The notes: generated by a model not told the origin, from the sequence alone. A DNA stretch of 64,000 nucleotides from Ignavibacteria bacterium (GCA_016191145.1 JACPPD010000003.1:1-64000); one strand, 5' to 3'; shown: positions 8,541 through 16,890, numbered from the stretch's first letter. Made by a program: numbers and translations.

Positions 8541-8550
8541 TATAACTAAG

Positions 8551-8623
<73 letters not shown>

Positions 8624-8633
8624 GTGTAGAAAA

Positions 8634-8641
8634 CAAAGATA
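8634..8641 (-). promoter_or_regulatory. TAnnTTTG promoter element of tRNA-fMet
   Basis: TATCTTTG on the minus strand lies 10 bp before the tRNA 5' end and matches the Bacteroidota -7 consensus. The -33 TTTG is not evident; that region is occupied by the GTGCCA repeat array. Confidence 0.5.
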
Positions 8642-8651
8642 CGAATTTATT

Positions 8652-8723
8652 CGTGCCATGTGCCAGGTGCCACGTGTCCTTCGGAGTGCCACGTGCCAGG
8701 TGCCAAGTAGCATGTGATATGTG
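8652..8723. repeat. Degenerate heptamer array NGTGCCA
   Basis: Six exact NGTGCCA heptamers in two runs of three, plus decayed copies (CGTGTCC, AGTAGCA, TGTGATA), follow one another with 7-bp periodicity, broken once by TTCGG near 8680. The array lies between the divergent tRNA-fMet and pheT promoters. No function can be assigned. Confidence 0.6.
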
Positions 8724-8770
8724 TTCCTAAATGTGTATAACTACGAATGCTAGCCCCCTTCCATAAAAAG

Positions 8771-8778
8771 TATTTTTG
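8771..8778 (+). promoter_or_regulatory. pheT: TAnnTTTG promoter element candidate for pheT
   Basis: TATTTTTG lies 28 bp upstream of the pheT ATG and matches the Bacteroidota -7 element. No clear -33 TTTG is seen. Confidence 0.35.
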
Positions 8779-8805
8779 CCTGTCTATCCTGTAATCACCA
8801 GGTAT

Positions 8806-11505
8806 ATGAAAATTGTTCATGGGTGGGTGTCGGAGTTCGTCGATTTGGACCCGACAATATGGAGGCCGGAACGGGTGGCTGATGTGCTCACAGACTTGGG
8901 TCTGGAGGTGGAGCATATCGAACATCGTTCTGCTGCCCTAAACCGGTTCGTTGTTGGTTTGGTTCTCGAATGTGAGCGCCATCCTAATGCCGATAAGCTC
9001 TCTGTGTGCCTGGTTGATGTTGGTGAATCCCTGCCACGTACGATTGTCTGCGGAGCCGCGAATGTGGCCGCCGGTCAGTTTGTTCCCGTTGCCCTCGATG
9101 GCGCAGTTGTCCCGAATGGAGGCTTTGCCATAGGGAAGAGAATGGTAAGGGGCGTGCAATCGAATGGGATGATTTGTAGCAGAGAGGAATTGGGTAGAGA
9201 TGATGAGATGGGTACAGCAGACCAAAAGGAAGATGCCGGGATTTGGGTTCTTGGGTCTTCTGGGGATTCTGAACTGACACCGGGTAGAGCTCTGGCAGAA
9301 GTTATCGGCCAGACGGAAATTGTATATGATGTGGCCGTGACGCCTAACCGCGCTGATTGTCTGTCCCACATCGGGATTGCACGGGAATTACAGGCGTACC
9401 AAATTGTACATGGTAAAGAAATTGAGCAAAACGGAAAAGCAGTTACGGGGACGGGAAAAGAGAACGAAGAAAAGGGCTTGGCAGGCAAGGAGCAGCAGGT
9501 AGAAAACCCGACAGGGCTGATACACAGCATCGATGAACATCTGGCTCCGTTCTATGCTTTGCAGAAAATAACGAATGTTACTATCGGCCCCTCGCCTAAG
9601 TGGCTTCAGGATCGGCTTACGGCATGCGGGCTGCGTCCGCGTAATGTAATCGTCGATATTACGAATTACGTTAACATGGAGCTCGGACAGCCTCTGCATG
9701 CCTTTGATTTTGCGAAGGTTCGGGGTTCACAGTTCAATGTTCAGGGTTCCGAGGGTTCACAGTTCAGGGTTCAGGGTTCCAGGGGTTCACAGTTCAATGT
9801 TCAGGGTTCCATGGGTTCCAGGGGTTCACAGTTCAATGTTCAGGGTTCGAGGGGTTCACAGTTCAATGTTCAGGGTTCCAAGGGTTCACAGTTCAATGTT
9901 CAGGGTTCCAGGGATGACGATGAACACGGAACCATGAACTTTGAACGATTTGTGACTCTCGATGGCAAGGAACGCACGCTGCCACTACATACTCTGATGA
10001 TCTGCGATATGGAAGGGAGCATTGCCATAGCAGGCGTAATGGGCGGTGAGAATTCGGAGATCGATGTCAGCACCACCGACATCGTACTCGAAAGCGCCTA
10101 TTTCGATCCGGCGAGCATCCGGCGGACGGCAAAGGTTCTGGGTCTCTCTTCCGATGCGTCGTACAGGTTTGAACGAGGTGTCGACCCAGGTAATGTTCTG
10201 AATGCACTCGACAGGGCAACAAATCTTATCCTGAGTCTCATCCCTGGGTCGAGCGCCGCTGAGCGTGACGTTTCAGGACCAGGCAGTTTACTTGAGCCTC
10301 GCACGATTAAGGTACGGTTCGGAAGAATCCGAAGTATTCTTGGCACTCAGGTGTTAAACGACGAGATGATAAACATCTTTACTGCCCTTGGATGTGTGGT
10401 TTCTGACGTCACCACAGATTCATGTGTGGTAGAGCCCCCTACCTGGAGGGCCGACCTGAAAGAAGAGATCGACTTTTCGGAAGAGGTGATGCGCTTCTAT
10501 GGCATCAACAACATCAACGATGCGGCGTCGGCAGTCATCAGTCTTCAGATGCCGGTGAGCAAACCATCCGATGCCACAGGTGAACGGTTCCGTGTATTTG
10601 GAAGCAGTGTGGCAACGCACCGTAACCTGCGCATGCTGCTGGTTGCGCGTGGTTATTCCGATTGTTTAACAACGGTGCTTACGAGTCCGGAGAACGCTGA
10701 GCTAACGGGCACGGGCATCGTGAAGGTAAAAAATCCGTTGGGAGTGGAATTTAGCGCACTGAGAACGTCGCTGGTGCCATCGCTGCTAACAGTAGCATCG
10801 TTAAACATACGGCACGACGCCGGCACCATTCGGCTATGCGAAATCGGAAACGTGTTTACATGGAATACCAACGTTATCCAACGCGAACATCTTGCAGTGT
10901 TGATAACTGGTGAATATGAACAGCACTGGAGCGCACCCGAACGTGAGTTGGATTTGTTTGATTTGTTGGGCGACGTTGGGATACTTGGACCATTGGCAAC
11001 ACGGCCGGCAAAATCTCAGGGCATCTGGTCTGCGAACACTGTAGAAGTGCTTGCAAATGCCGAAGTTATTGGCATGGCAGGGTTGGTGGATCCGGAAGTA
11101 GCGGCGCTATTTGGAATAGACGCCGCCGTATTTGCCGCAGAGATTTCTCTCAAGGAACTCGATGCAGTATTTGCGGCAACGCAAGCTCAACGAGTTTATA
11201 ATAAAATTGGGCAATTTCCGAGTGTGAGGAGGGATCTTGCACTCATTGTTGACGAAGAAATTCCCGCCGGGCGAATTGTTTCGATTATTCGGGCAGCAGC
11301 GCCGGCAACATGCAGGGATGTGCGTGTTTTTGATGTGTATCGCGATGTTGAGTCGATAGGAAGGGGCCGGAAGAGCGTGGCAGTGGGGCTAACGTTCCGA
11401 AGTGACGTGAAAACGCTTATCGACGAAGAGATCGAGGATTCTTTGAATGTTATCATCCGAGCTATAGAGCAGGAGCTCGGTGCACTTATTCGGGGAAGCA
11501 GGTAG
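8806..11505 (+). CDS. pheT: Phenylalanyl-tRNA synthetase beta subunit
   Basis: PheT forms the alpha2-beta2 enzyme that charges tRNA-Phe and contributes tRNA binding and B3/4 editing. Visible are the EMAP/OB tRNA-binding domain (ECERHPNADKLSVCLVDVG near 51-69), the B3/4 domain with GQPLHAFDFAKV just before residue 306, AGVMGGENSEI shortly after the insertion, the B5 domain (about 500-575) and the C-terminal anticodon-binding domain (about 800-899). At 899 residues it is about 100 longer than usual, owing to an in-frame 30-bp repeat insertion at about 306-368 and a Lys/Glu-rich low-complexity stretch near 205-235. ATG 8806 starts at the conserved MKI(V)..W N-terminus; the upstream codons look untranslated. 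pheS is not adjacent, unlike the common pheST order. Confidence 0.95.
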   Translation: MKIVHGWVSEFVDLDPTIWRPERVADVLTDLGLEVEHIEHRSAALNRFVVGLVLECERHPNADKLSVCLVDVGESLPRTIVCGAANVAAGQFVPVALDGAVVPNGGFAIGKRMVRGVQSNGMICSREELGRDDEMGTADQKEDAGIWVLGSSGDSELTPGRALAEVIGQTEIVYDVAVTPNRADCLSHIGIARELQAYQIVHGKEIEQNGKAVTGTGKENEEKGLAGKEQQVENPTGLIHSIDEHLAPFYALQKITNVTIGPSPKWLQDRLTACGLRPRNVIVDITNYVNMELGQPLHAFDFAKVRGSQFNVQGSEGSQFRVQGSRGSQFNVQGSMGSRGSQFNVQGSRGSQFNVQGSKGSQFNVQGSRDDDEHGTMNFERFVTLDGKERTLPLHTLMICDMEGSIAIAGVMGGENSEIDVSTTDIVLESAYFDPASIRRTAKVLGLSSDASYRFERGVDPGNVLNALDRATNLILSLIPGSSAAERDVSGPGSLLEPRTIKVRFGRIRSILGTQVLNDEMINIFTALGCVVSDVTTDSCVVEPPTWRADLKEEIDFSEEVMRFYGINNINDAASAVISLQMPVSKPSDATGERFRVFGSSVATHRNLRMLLVARGYSDCLTTVLTSPENAELTGTGIVKVKNPLGVEFSALRTSLVPSLLTVASLNIRHDAGTIRLCEIGNVFTWNTNVIQREHLAVLITGEYEQHWSAPERELDLFDLLGDVGILGPLATRPAKSQGIWSANTVEVLANAEVIGMAGLVDPEVAALFGIDAAVFAAEISLKELDAVFAATQAQRVYNKIGQFPSVRRDLALIVDEEIPAGRIVSIIRAAAPATCRDVRVFDVYRDVESIGRGRKSVAVGLTFRSDVKTLIDEEIEDSLNVIIRAIEQELGALIRGSR
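9721..9909 (+). repeat. pheT: Six-copy 30-bp tandem repeat inside pheT
   Basis: Copies begin at 9721, 9751, 9781, 9820, 9850 and 9880, with one 9-bp partial unit (ATGGGTTCC) at 9811-9819. Each encodes a decapeptide of the type GSQFNVQGS(x). Copy 2 differs by a local change (AGGGTT for AATGTT). All copies are multiples of three, so the pheT frame is kept. Near identity of the copies implies recent expansion. Confidence 0.95.
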
Positions 11506-11508
11506 AGC

Positions 11509-12084
11509 ATGGCACAGCAATCACCAGAGAGACCGAACATACCTCCTCACGGAGATCCGGCGGATAGGCCGTATGATATGCCCGACAGCGATCGGCCGGA
11601 GCTGCGTGAAGGAATAGAAGCTTCGATGAAGCAGATGTGGGAGATAGTGCGCAAGAGCACGGACGTTATTGTTGCATTGCGCGAAGAAAATGCGATATTG
11701 AGATCAGAGCTATCTGCGCTGCGTAAGTCGGAACGGCAGATGCACGACAGGTTGGAAGAATTTCTGCAGCGCATTGCAACACTTGAAGAGCAGCGTGCCA
11801 GGCCCGAGATGGCAGAGGCTCCAAACACGGTGTCGATAGATCGGTTAGAAGACAAAGTTGTTGAACTTCCAGGAGATTTTTCCGATTCAGGGGAGGCGCA
11901 AAAGGATCGGAAGGCAGGAAAGGTATTGGCAGTACCATCGCAGGTACCCAGGAACATCACGATAACAGTAACGATCCGAGACGACGAGCGCTCCGTTGGA
12001 GCGGATCAGGTGGATTCAACGGTTCGATCGATTGTGGCCGCAGCCACAACTGCCCTTGGGGCGCTATCTCCGGGTAGCCGATGA
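11509..12084 (+). CDS. Coiled-coil protein A between pheT and zapA
   Basis: This 191-residue protein has a Pro/Asp-rich N-terminus, a coiled coil at about 35-95 with the core MKQMWEIVRKSTDVIVALRE, a short motif SIDRLEDKVVEL near 112-123, and a less structured tail. The same coiled coil and SIDRLEDK motif recur in the next gene, so the two are paralogues. It begins 3 bp after the pheT stop. Position before zapA suggests a cell-division accessory of ZapB-like type, but that is inference from context and coiled-coil character only. No enzyme motif is seen. Confidence 0.6.
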   Translation: MAQQSPERPNIPPHGDPADRPYDMPDSDRPELREGIEASMKQMWEIVRKSTDVIVALREENAILRSELSALRKSERQMHDRLEEFLQRIATLEEQRARPEMAEAPNTVSIDRLEDKVVELPGDFSDSGEAQKDRKAGKVLAVPSQVPRNITITVTIRDDERSVGADQVDSTVRSIVAAATTALGALSPGSR

Positions 12085-12119
12085 ACCGGAAACCGCTGAT
12101 TCACTGAGGGGAGATTTGA

Positions 12120-12863
12120 ATGGCGCAACAAATACAACCGCAACAGGAACAGCAACAAGAGGGAAGCCCGCTGCAGGATGCGGCAATGCAGTCGTCCGTT
12201 TCGGGACGTCCGAGCGAAGGCGTAAGCCTTGCCGTGCAGCGCATGTGGGAAGTTGTGAGGAAGGGCGCGGATGTAATCGTCACTCTCAGGCAGGAAAACT
12301 CCCAGCTTCAGATGCAGATGGCACAGTTGCGGAGGAGTGAGGCAGACCTGCAGGAGCGCGTGGATAACTTTGTTGAAAGAATCGCACTTCTTGAGGAAAA
12401 AAACGTGATGCCGGGTATCAATGATACTCGGCATCGAGGTTCGATTGATCGGCTGGAGGACAAAATTGTTGCCCTCGAAGCCGATTTGGCCGAAGCCCAC
12501 ACTCGCCTTGCCGAGCACGCCGATCTGTCCCAGCAGTTGATGCAACTGCGCCTGGAACTCGAAACTCGCACACAGCTTTTCCAGGAACTCCAGGATAATT
12601 TCGAGGATCGGCCGGCAGCACCATCCGCCGTCGAGGAGGAACGGGATAAGCTTCAGGCAGAGCTGGATAAGACACTGTCCATTATTGAGCGCTACCGCAC
12701 TGCGGGGCTCAGACACATCGAAGATCCGGCAGGGCAGGACCAGTTAACACTCTTTATTCCTTCGGAAGGGGGCGTTAGCATGTCGGCAGAAGAAATACGA
12801 ATTCTGGCCAACAGACTGGAGTCAGTTGCAATTCAGCTCGATGAGCTCGCAAAACTTTCGTAA
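12120..12863 (+). CDS. Coiled-coil protein B, paralogue of the preceding gene
   Basis: The 247-residue protein starts with a Gln-rich stretch, then the shared coiled coil (VQRMWEVVRKGADVIVTLRQ near 39-58, followed by heptads to about 90), SIDRLEDKIVALEADL near 108-123, and a further long coiled coil to about 195. The C-terminal 45 residues contain ISMSAEEIRILANRLESVA-like text and are not shared with its neighbour. GGGGAG precedes the ATG. It stands 40 bp before zapA and is likely co-transcribed. A divisome-associated structural role is plausible, but not shown by the sequence. Confidence 0.6.
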   Translation: MAQQIQPQQEQQQEGSPLQDAAMQSSVSGRPSEGVSLAVQRMWEVVRKGADVIVTLRQENSQLQMQMAQLRRSEADLQERVDNFVERIALLEEKNVMPGINDTRHRGSIDRLEDKIVALEADLAEAHTRLAEHADLSQQLMQLRLELETRTQLFQELQDNFEDRPAAPSAVEEERDKLQAELDKTLSIIERYRTAGLRHIEDPAGQDQLTLFIPSEGGVSMSAEEIRILANRLESVAIQLDELAKLS

Positions 12864-12903
12864 TTTTTGTATTAACAAACAGCGACGAACGCTGAACTAG
12901 CGC

Positions 12904-13194
12904 ATGTCGAAAGCGATTAGAGTAACAATTGGTGGAAAAGACCTGACCCTTCGTGGAGAAGACGAAGAGTCGATCAAAAAGTCAGTACGTGAAGTCAACC
13001 TTCAAATCCAAACGCTATCGCAGTCATTACGGGAGCAGTCTACACCGACGCTGTCGCTACTGGCTGCCCTCAATTTGGCAGAACGATGTCTAAATGCAGA
13101 AGAAGGGCGGGAGCGCGATATGCGCTACCTTCTCTCTGAACTCGAAAAGATGACGTCGTATTTCGAACGAGCGTGGAACCAACCGGTGGTGTAA
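12904..13194 (+). CDS. zapA: Cell division protein ZapA
   Basis: ZapA is a small protein that bundles FtsZ protofilaments at mid-cell. This 96-residue product has the usual layout: a beta-rich N-terminal head (KAIRVTIGGKDLTLRGEDEE), then helices with the conserved 'LAALNLAERCLNAE' segment at about 55-68 and a C-terminal coiled coil. The length fits the family. It follows the two coiled-coil genes and precedes a structured intergenic region and rny, an order that I recall as common in Bacteroidota. Confidence 0.85.
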   Translation: MSKAIRVTIGGKDLTLRGEDEESIKKSVREVNLQIQTLSQSLREQSTPTLSLLAALNLAERCLNAEEGRERDMRYLLSELEKMTSYFERAWNQPVV

Positions 13195-13214
13195 TGTCCG
13201 GACATATCTGACGG

Positions 13215-13530
13215 GTGCAAGCCCCTTTCCCGATTAATCTAGTCCTTCGCATCGCTTTTTCAGAGGAAAGCGTAGCCGCATTCCGCTGCTCGACGCACGC
13301 TTGAAAAAGAACCAAACAAGTTTTTTCAACCAGGGAATCAGGCTCTGTCCATCAATGGCAGGCCTCGCCCGGATTAACGGGAATGGTGTGGCGGCTGTGC
13401 CGTCATGGCGGTAACGCAACCATTCAGTGGACGTCAGCGATGGTCAGGATGGTACCCACCGTGCGGTATTGAGGTTCTTTTGGCAACCAGAACGGGGTAA
13501 CCCCGTGGCAGTGGGATGCGGCTCTTTATT
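13215..13530 (+). ncRNA. ssrS: Structured zapA-rny intergenic RNA, candidate 6S RNA
   Basis: The 395-bp space between zapA and rny has no credible gene but several good stems: TTGAAAAA/TTTTTCAA (13301-13308 / 13322-13329), GAATGGT/ACCATTC (13381-13387 / 13419-13425) and ACGGGG/CCCCGT around TAA (13492-13506). In many bacteria 6S RNA lies directly downstream of zapA, so synteny favours that identity. I cannot confirm the central bubble of 6S from the sequence alone, and the ends given are approximate. The alternative is a long structured leader of rny. Confidence 0.4.
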
Positions 13531-13589
13531 ACATGTTACGCGCACTGGCGTGCAGCCGCCGGATGCAGCATAAAAAAGGAGCTGGCAAA

Positions 13590-15155
13590 ATGGATAATTC
13601 CATGGTGGGAATCGTAATCATTGTTGGGGGTGCGGTTCTCGGTTTTCTGATAACATATTTCACCGGTAGAAAAGCAGCAGCGAAAGCAGTTGCAGAGGCT
13701 GAAGAAAAGTCAAAGAATATTATCGACCTTGCACAAAAAGAAGCCAATGCCATTAAGAAAGAGAAGATCTTTGAGTCAAAGGAAGAAATAGCAAAGGAGC
13801 GGCGTCGGTACGAAAGCGACCGCGACTCGAAAGAGGCAAAAATCCGAAGCCTCGAAAAAGATATTCGCAGAAGAGAAGAAGGCGTCAACGAAAAGTTTGA
13901 GACTATTTCGCGAAAAGAAAAACAGATGTCGCAGGCCGATGCCGAGATCTCCCGTAAACAGGCATCGATAGATAGTAAGATTAAGGAAATCGATCTGGTA
14001 GTACAGGAGCAAACAGCCCGCCTGGAACGCATAACAGGAATGAGCCGCGAAGACGCAAAAAAATTCCTCATGGACAACATGGTGAACGATGCGAAAGCCG
14101 ACGCAGCTCAGCGGGTAAAGGATGTGCGCGACGAAGCAAAGCTCAATGCCCGCAAAGAAGCTCAGCGCATTGTGCTCATGGCAATACAACGAACGGCATC
14201 CGACCATTGCGTAGAGAGTACTGTCTCTGTTGTAAACCTACAGTCGGATGAAATGAAGGGGCGAATCATCGGCAAGGAAGGACGCAACATCCGCGCCTTC
14301 GAGGCGGCTACTGGCGTCGACTTAATTATCGACGACACTCCGGAAGCAGTAGTAGTATCGGGTTTCGATCCTTTCCGCAGAGAAGTTGCCCGCGTTTCGC
14401 TCGAGCGTTTGATGGGAGACGGACGCATTCATCCGGCACGTATCGAAGAAGTTGTCGAGAAAGTGCAGAAAGAGCTGGAAGAGGAAATCGTTCGCGTTGG
14501 CGAGAATGCCCTGATGGAGCTTGGCATTCACAACATTCATCCGGAAATGGTCAGATACATTGGCAAGATGAAGTATCGTTCGTCGTATGGCCAGAACCTC
14601 CTTGCCCACAGTATCGAAGTTGGATTCCTCACAGGAATCATGGCTAACGAATTAAACCTCGACGTAAATATGGCAAAGAGAGCCGGCTTGCTGCACGACA
14701 TTGGCAAATGCATAGACAGAGATCTCGAAGGGCCACATGCTCTGTTAGGGATGGAGCTTGCAAAGAAGTATAAGGAGCACCCTCTTGTAGTGAACGCCAT
14801 TGGCGCGCACCACGACGACATCGAGATGGAATCGCCGATAGCTGTGCTGGTGCAGTCTGCCGACTCGATTTCCGGATCACGTCCGGGTGCACGTAGGGAA
14901 TCACTTGAAAACTACATCAAGCGATTGCAGCAGCTCGAAGAGATTGCAACTTCCTTCGACGGTGTTACTAAGACCTATGCCATACAGGCCGGCAGGGAAG
15001 TGCGGGTCATGATAGAACCTGACCGGATCGATGACTTGCGCGCAGACCAAATTGCGAACGACATTGCGGGACGGATCGAATCGGAAATGGAGTATCCGGG
15101 ACAGATAAAGGTAACGGTGATTCGAGAGCGAAGAAGCGTGGCGATAGCGAAATAA
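13590..15155 (+). CDS. rny: Ribonuclease Y
   Basis: RNase Y is a membrane-anchored endonuclease that starts mRNA decay. The 521-residue protein shows all parts: an N-terminal membrane helix (MVGIVIIVGGAVLGFLITYF, residues 5-24), a long Lys/Glu-rich coiled coil (about 30-190), a KH domain with GRIIGKEGRNIRAFE near 224-238 and an HD domain with the LLHDIGK motif near 368-374. ATG 13590 is preferred since AAGGAG is 9 bp upstream and the membrane helix then sits at the start; codons upstream to 13533 read unlike the family. The gene ends at a strong inverted-repeat terminator. Confidence 0.95.
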   Translation: MDNSMVGIVIIVGGAVLGFLITYFTGRKAAAKAVAEAEEKSKNIIDLAQKEANAIKKEKIFESKEEIAKERRRYESDRDSKEAKIRSLEKDIRRREEGVNEKFETISRKEKQMSQADAEISRKQASIDSKIKEIDLVVQEQTARLERITGMSREDAKKFLMDNMVNDAKADAAQRVKDVRDEAKLNARKEAQRIVLMAIQRTASDHCVESTVSVVNLQSDEMKGRIIGKEGRNIRAFEAATGVDLIIDDTPEAVVVSGFDPFRREVARVSLERLMGDGRIHPARIEEVVEKVQKELEEEIVRVGENALMELGIHNIHPEMVRYIGKMKYRSSYGQNLLAHSIEVGFLTGIMANELNLDVNMAKRAGLLHDIGKCIDRDLEGPHALLGMELAKKYKEHPLVVNAIGAHHDDIEMESPIAVLVQSADSISGSRPGARRESLENYIKRLQQLEEIATSFDGVTKTYAIQAGREVRVMIEPDRIDDLRADQIANDIAGRIESEMEYPGQIKVTVIRERRSVAIAK

Positions 15156-15168
15156 AAAAACGAACTAC

Positions 15169-15217
15169 ATTGCCGGGAGAAACGCCGGGAGTTTCTCCCG
15201 GCGTTTCTCCCGGCAAT
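15169..15217. terminator. Perfect 23-bp hairpin between rny and the DMT gene
   Basis: Arms 15169-15191 and 15195-15217 are exact complements around a TTT loop. Each arm is built of two 12-bp units of the CTCCCGGCGTTT type. It lies between convergent genes and should end transcription in both directions. The same unit recurs at 39583-39618. Confidence 0.75.
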
Positions 15218-15227
15218 TCTCTGTCTC

Positions 15228-16208
15228 TCAACCGGAATAGATCAGGATGAGCACTCCACTAACAGCTATCGCAGCGCCAAAGATTGCCGTCGGCCTCAGT
15301 TTTTCGTGCTGCCGAACGGCAGCCGTTGCCAGGATTACAAACGGGACGAGAGAAAAAATGGTCTGCGCTGTTCCAGCTTCGAGTACTGAGACGGCATAGA
15401 GAGACAGCGCTACGCCCGTCACCGGACCGAAAAGCGTTCCCCAAAACATTGCACGACGGCCAGCCTTGTCTGCAAAAGCCTCCGATAAGGGACGAAAACG
15501 ATCCCTGCGCACAAAGTCCATCACGTATGTGCTGAGAAAGGCAATGCTCAAACGCATAAAATTTGCGTGAAGCGGCGGGATACTATACGCCTGATGAGCT
15601 GCCGTAAAAATGTGCACGCTCCCCGTCATGCCAACCTTTGCACAGACAAGCCCAATGCCCTGACATGCCGCGCCGCCGATGGCCATCATGGCGCCCGCAG
15701 TGTATGAACCATAACCATCTTTATGAACTTCGTGACGATCCTCAGAGCTGCCCATCGCCCACATGACTCCGATAATAGACATCGCCATGCCACCCATTCC
15801 GATGAACGACAGGTGCTCGTCGAGCAGCAGAAAGCCACCCGTGGCCGCAAAGGCTGGAGAGATGGTGCCAACAACGCTCTGACGTCGAGCGCCCAAAATC
15901 CGGAGGGCTGAAAATCCGAAGAAATCGCCGATGGTAAACCCAACAACTCCGGACAACCCCAGCCAGAACCATTGCTGAACCGATGGAAGCAGGATCAGTT
16001 GGTGTGGAAGTATTCCCTGGATGAGACATGCAGCAACAGCCGTGATGCCAAGAGCAATCAATATCCGCGTACGATTGAGCAACGCGGGCGGAATGATTCT
16101 TGCCGCCGTGAGAAACGTGAAGGTACCTGCCGACCATGCGAAAACTGTAGCCAGAGCAGCTATAATTCCCAGCGTCACCGTACCACAGTTGGGAAAGTTA
16201 GCATCCAC
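15228..16208 (-). CDS. DMT-superfamily (EamA-type) transporter
   Basis: The 326-residue protein is almost wholly hydrophobic with about ten predicted membrane helices arranged as two EamA-like halves; the second half (from about 170) repeats the hydrophobic pattern of the first. Conserved features include 'GVVGFTIGDFFGFSALRILG' in the first half and 'LFGPVTGVALSLYAVSVLEA' in the second. Members export amino acids, nucleosides or other metabolites; the substrate cannot be read from the sequence. Its start overlaps the end of the upstream membrane-protein gene by 34 bp, so the two are likely co-expressed. It ends next to the bidirectional hairpin. Confidence 0.82.
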   Translation of the reverse strand: MDANFPNCGTVTLGIIAALATVFAWSAGTFTFLTAARIIPPALLNRTRILIALGITAVAACLIQGILPHQLILLPSVQQWFWLGLSGVVGFTIGDFFGFSALRILGARRQSVVGTISPAFAATGGFLLLDEHLSFIGMGGMAMSIIGVMWAMGSSEDRHEVHKDGYGSYTAGAMMAIGGAACQGIGLVCAKVGMTGSVHIFTAAHQAYSIPPLHANFMRLSIAFLSTYVMDFVRRDRFRPLSEAFADKAGRRAMFWGTLFGPVTGVALSLYAVSVLEAGTAQTIFSLVPFVILATAAVRQHEKLRPTAIFGAAIAVSGVLILIYSG

Positions 16209-16819
16209 GCAACAGCGCTCAGGAGGAGTATTGTGCTGCCGATAACGATAGAAGTTTTTGTTGACAGCGATCCGATATTGCTGGTTATACCGCCAAAGAA
16301 CATAACACTAGCAAAAATTACAGTTAGCAAAACGTAGTGTTCACTGTGTGCATTGGATTCCGAAGCAGTCTTGAACATCCCCTTGTACTCGCTCTGTAAA
16401 CTGTCGGCACGCAGCGTTTCCGGAACCCTATATTCTTTCATCAAGAATGGTGTTAAGGGGGCGCTCGGATTAGTGCCAGGCTTGAGGGCTACCCATGCGT
16501 TGAATGCCGGCAGCATACGCACAGGAAATCGTTTCTGATAAAAACTCGCCAACGAATCTTCGTCTTTTGCCACAGCATTCAGATAATTGATGAATGCCAA
16601 AACGTCGATCGTTGTCTTTTGCATCGACAGTGTGCGCAGCGCCTGCACTTCGAGATACACAGTGTCTGCATCATGCAACTGATATTCCTGCACACTGCTC
16701 CAAACTGTACTCTGATAAGCACACCATGCTGTGGCTACAGTGGCCAGAGCAAGCAGCACGGTAGCAATGCGCTCGAGTAAATGATGCCGCTTGTTTGAAT
16801 GATCTACGTGATGCTCCAT
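16175..16819 (-). CDS. Membrane protein, possibly DUF4337-like
   Basis: The 214-residue protein has one membrane helix near the start (about 16-36, LERIATVLLALATVATAWCA) and two more near the end (about 163-183 and 190-209), with a soluble central region of about 125 residues. The motif 'ATAWCAYQSTVWSSVQ' after the first helix resembles the DUF4337 family of unknown function. It overlaps the transporter gene by 34 bp. The middle contains several Arg/Lys residues and no recognised catalytic motif. Confidence 0.6.
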   Translation of the reverse strand: MEHHVDHSNKRHHLLERIATVLLALATVATAWCAYQSTVWSSVQEYQLHDADTVYLEVQALRTLSMQKTTIDVLAFINYLNAVAKDEDSLASFYQKRFPVRMLPAFNAWVALKPGTNPSAPLTPFLMKEYRVPETLRADSLQSEYKGMFKTASESNAHSEHYVLLTVIFASVMFFGGITSNIGSLSTKTSIVIGSTILLLSAVAWMLTFPTVVR

Positions 16820-16856
16820 GAAAAATCCATTCGATGGTTGACTGGCAATATGTGAA

Positions 16857-16886
16857 AAAGGGAACGTGATTTAACAAGTTCCCTTT
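16857..16886 (-). terminator. Rho-independent terminator of the HU-TPR-mini-protein operon
   Basis: AAAGGGAAC (16857-16865) pairs perfectly with GTTCCCTTT (16878-16886) around a 12-nt loop. Read on the minus strand the stem is followed by a T-run, directly after the mini-protein stop. Confidence 0.7.
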
Positions 16887-16890
16887 CATT

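Noticed and set aside
9721-9909. Tandem repeats in pheT as a CRISPR array
   Set aside because: Copies abut one another with no variable spacers, stay in frame with pheT, and no cas genes are near.
9698-9937. Separate repeat-peptide gene in another frame over the pheT repeat
   Set aside because: Open only because the repeats lack stops; it is fully inside pheT in a different frame and has no ribosome site.
13301-13329. TTGAAAAA/TTTTTCAA stem as the zapA terminator
   Set aside because: It is A/T-rich, lies more than 100 bp after the stop and is part of a larger set of stems, so it fits a structured RNA better.
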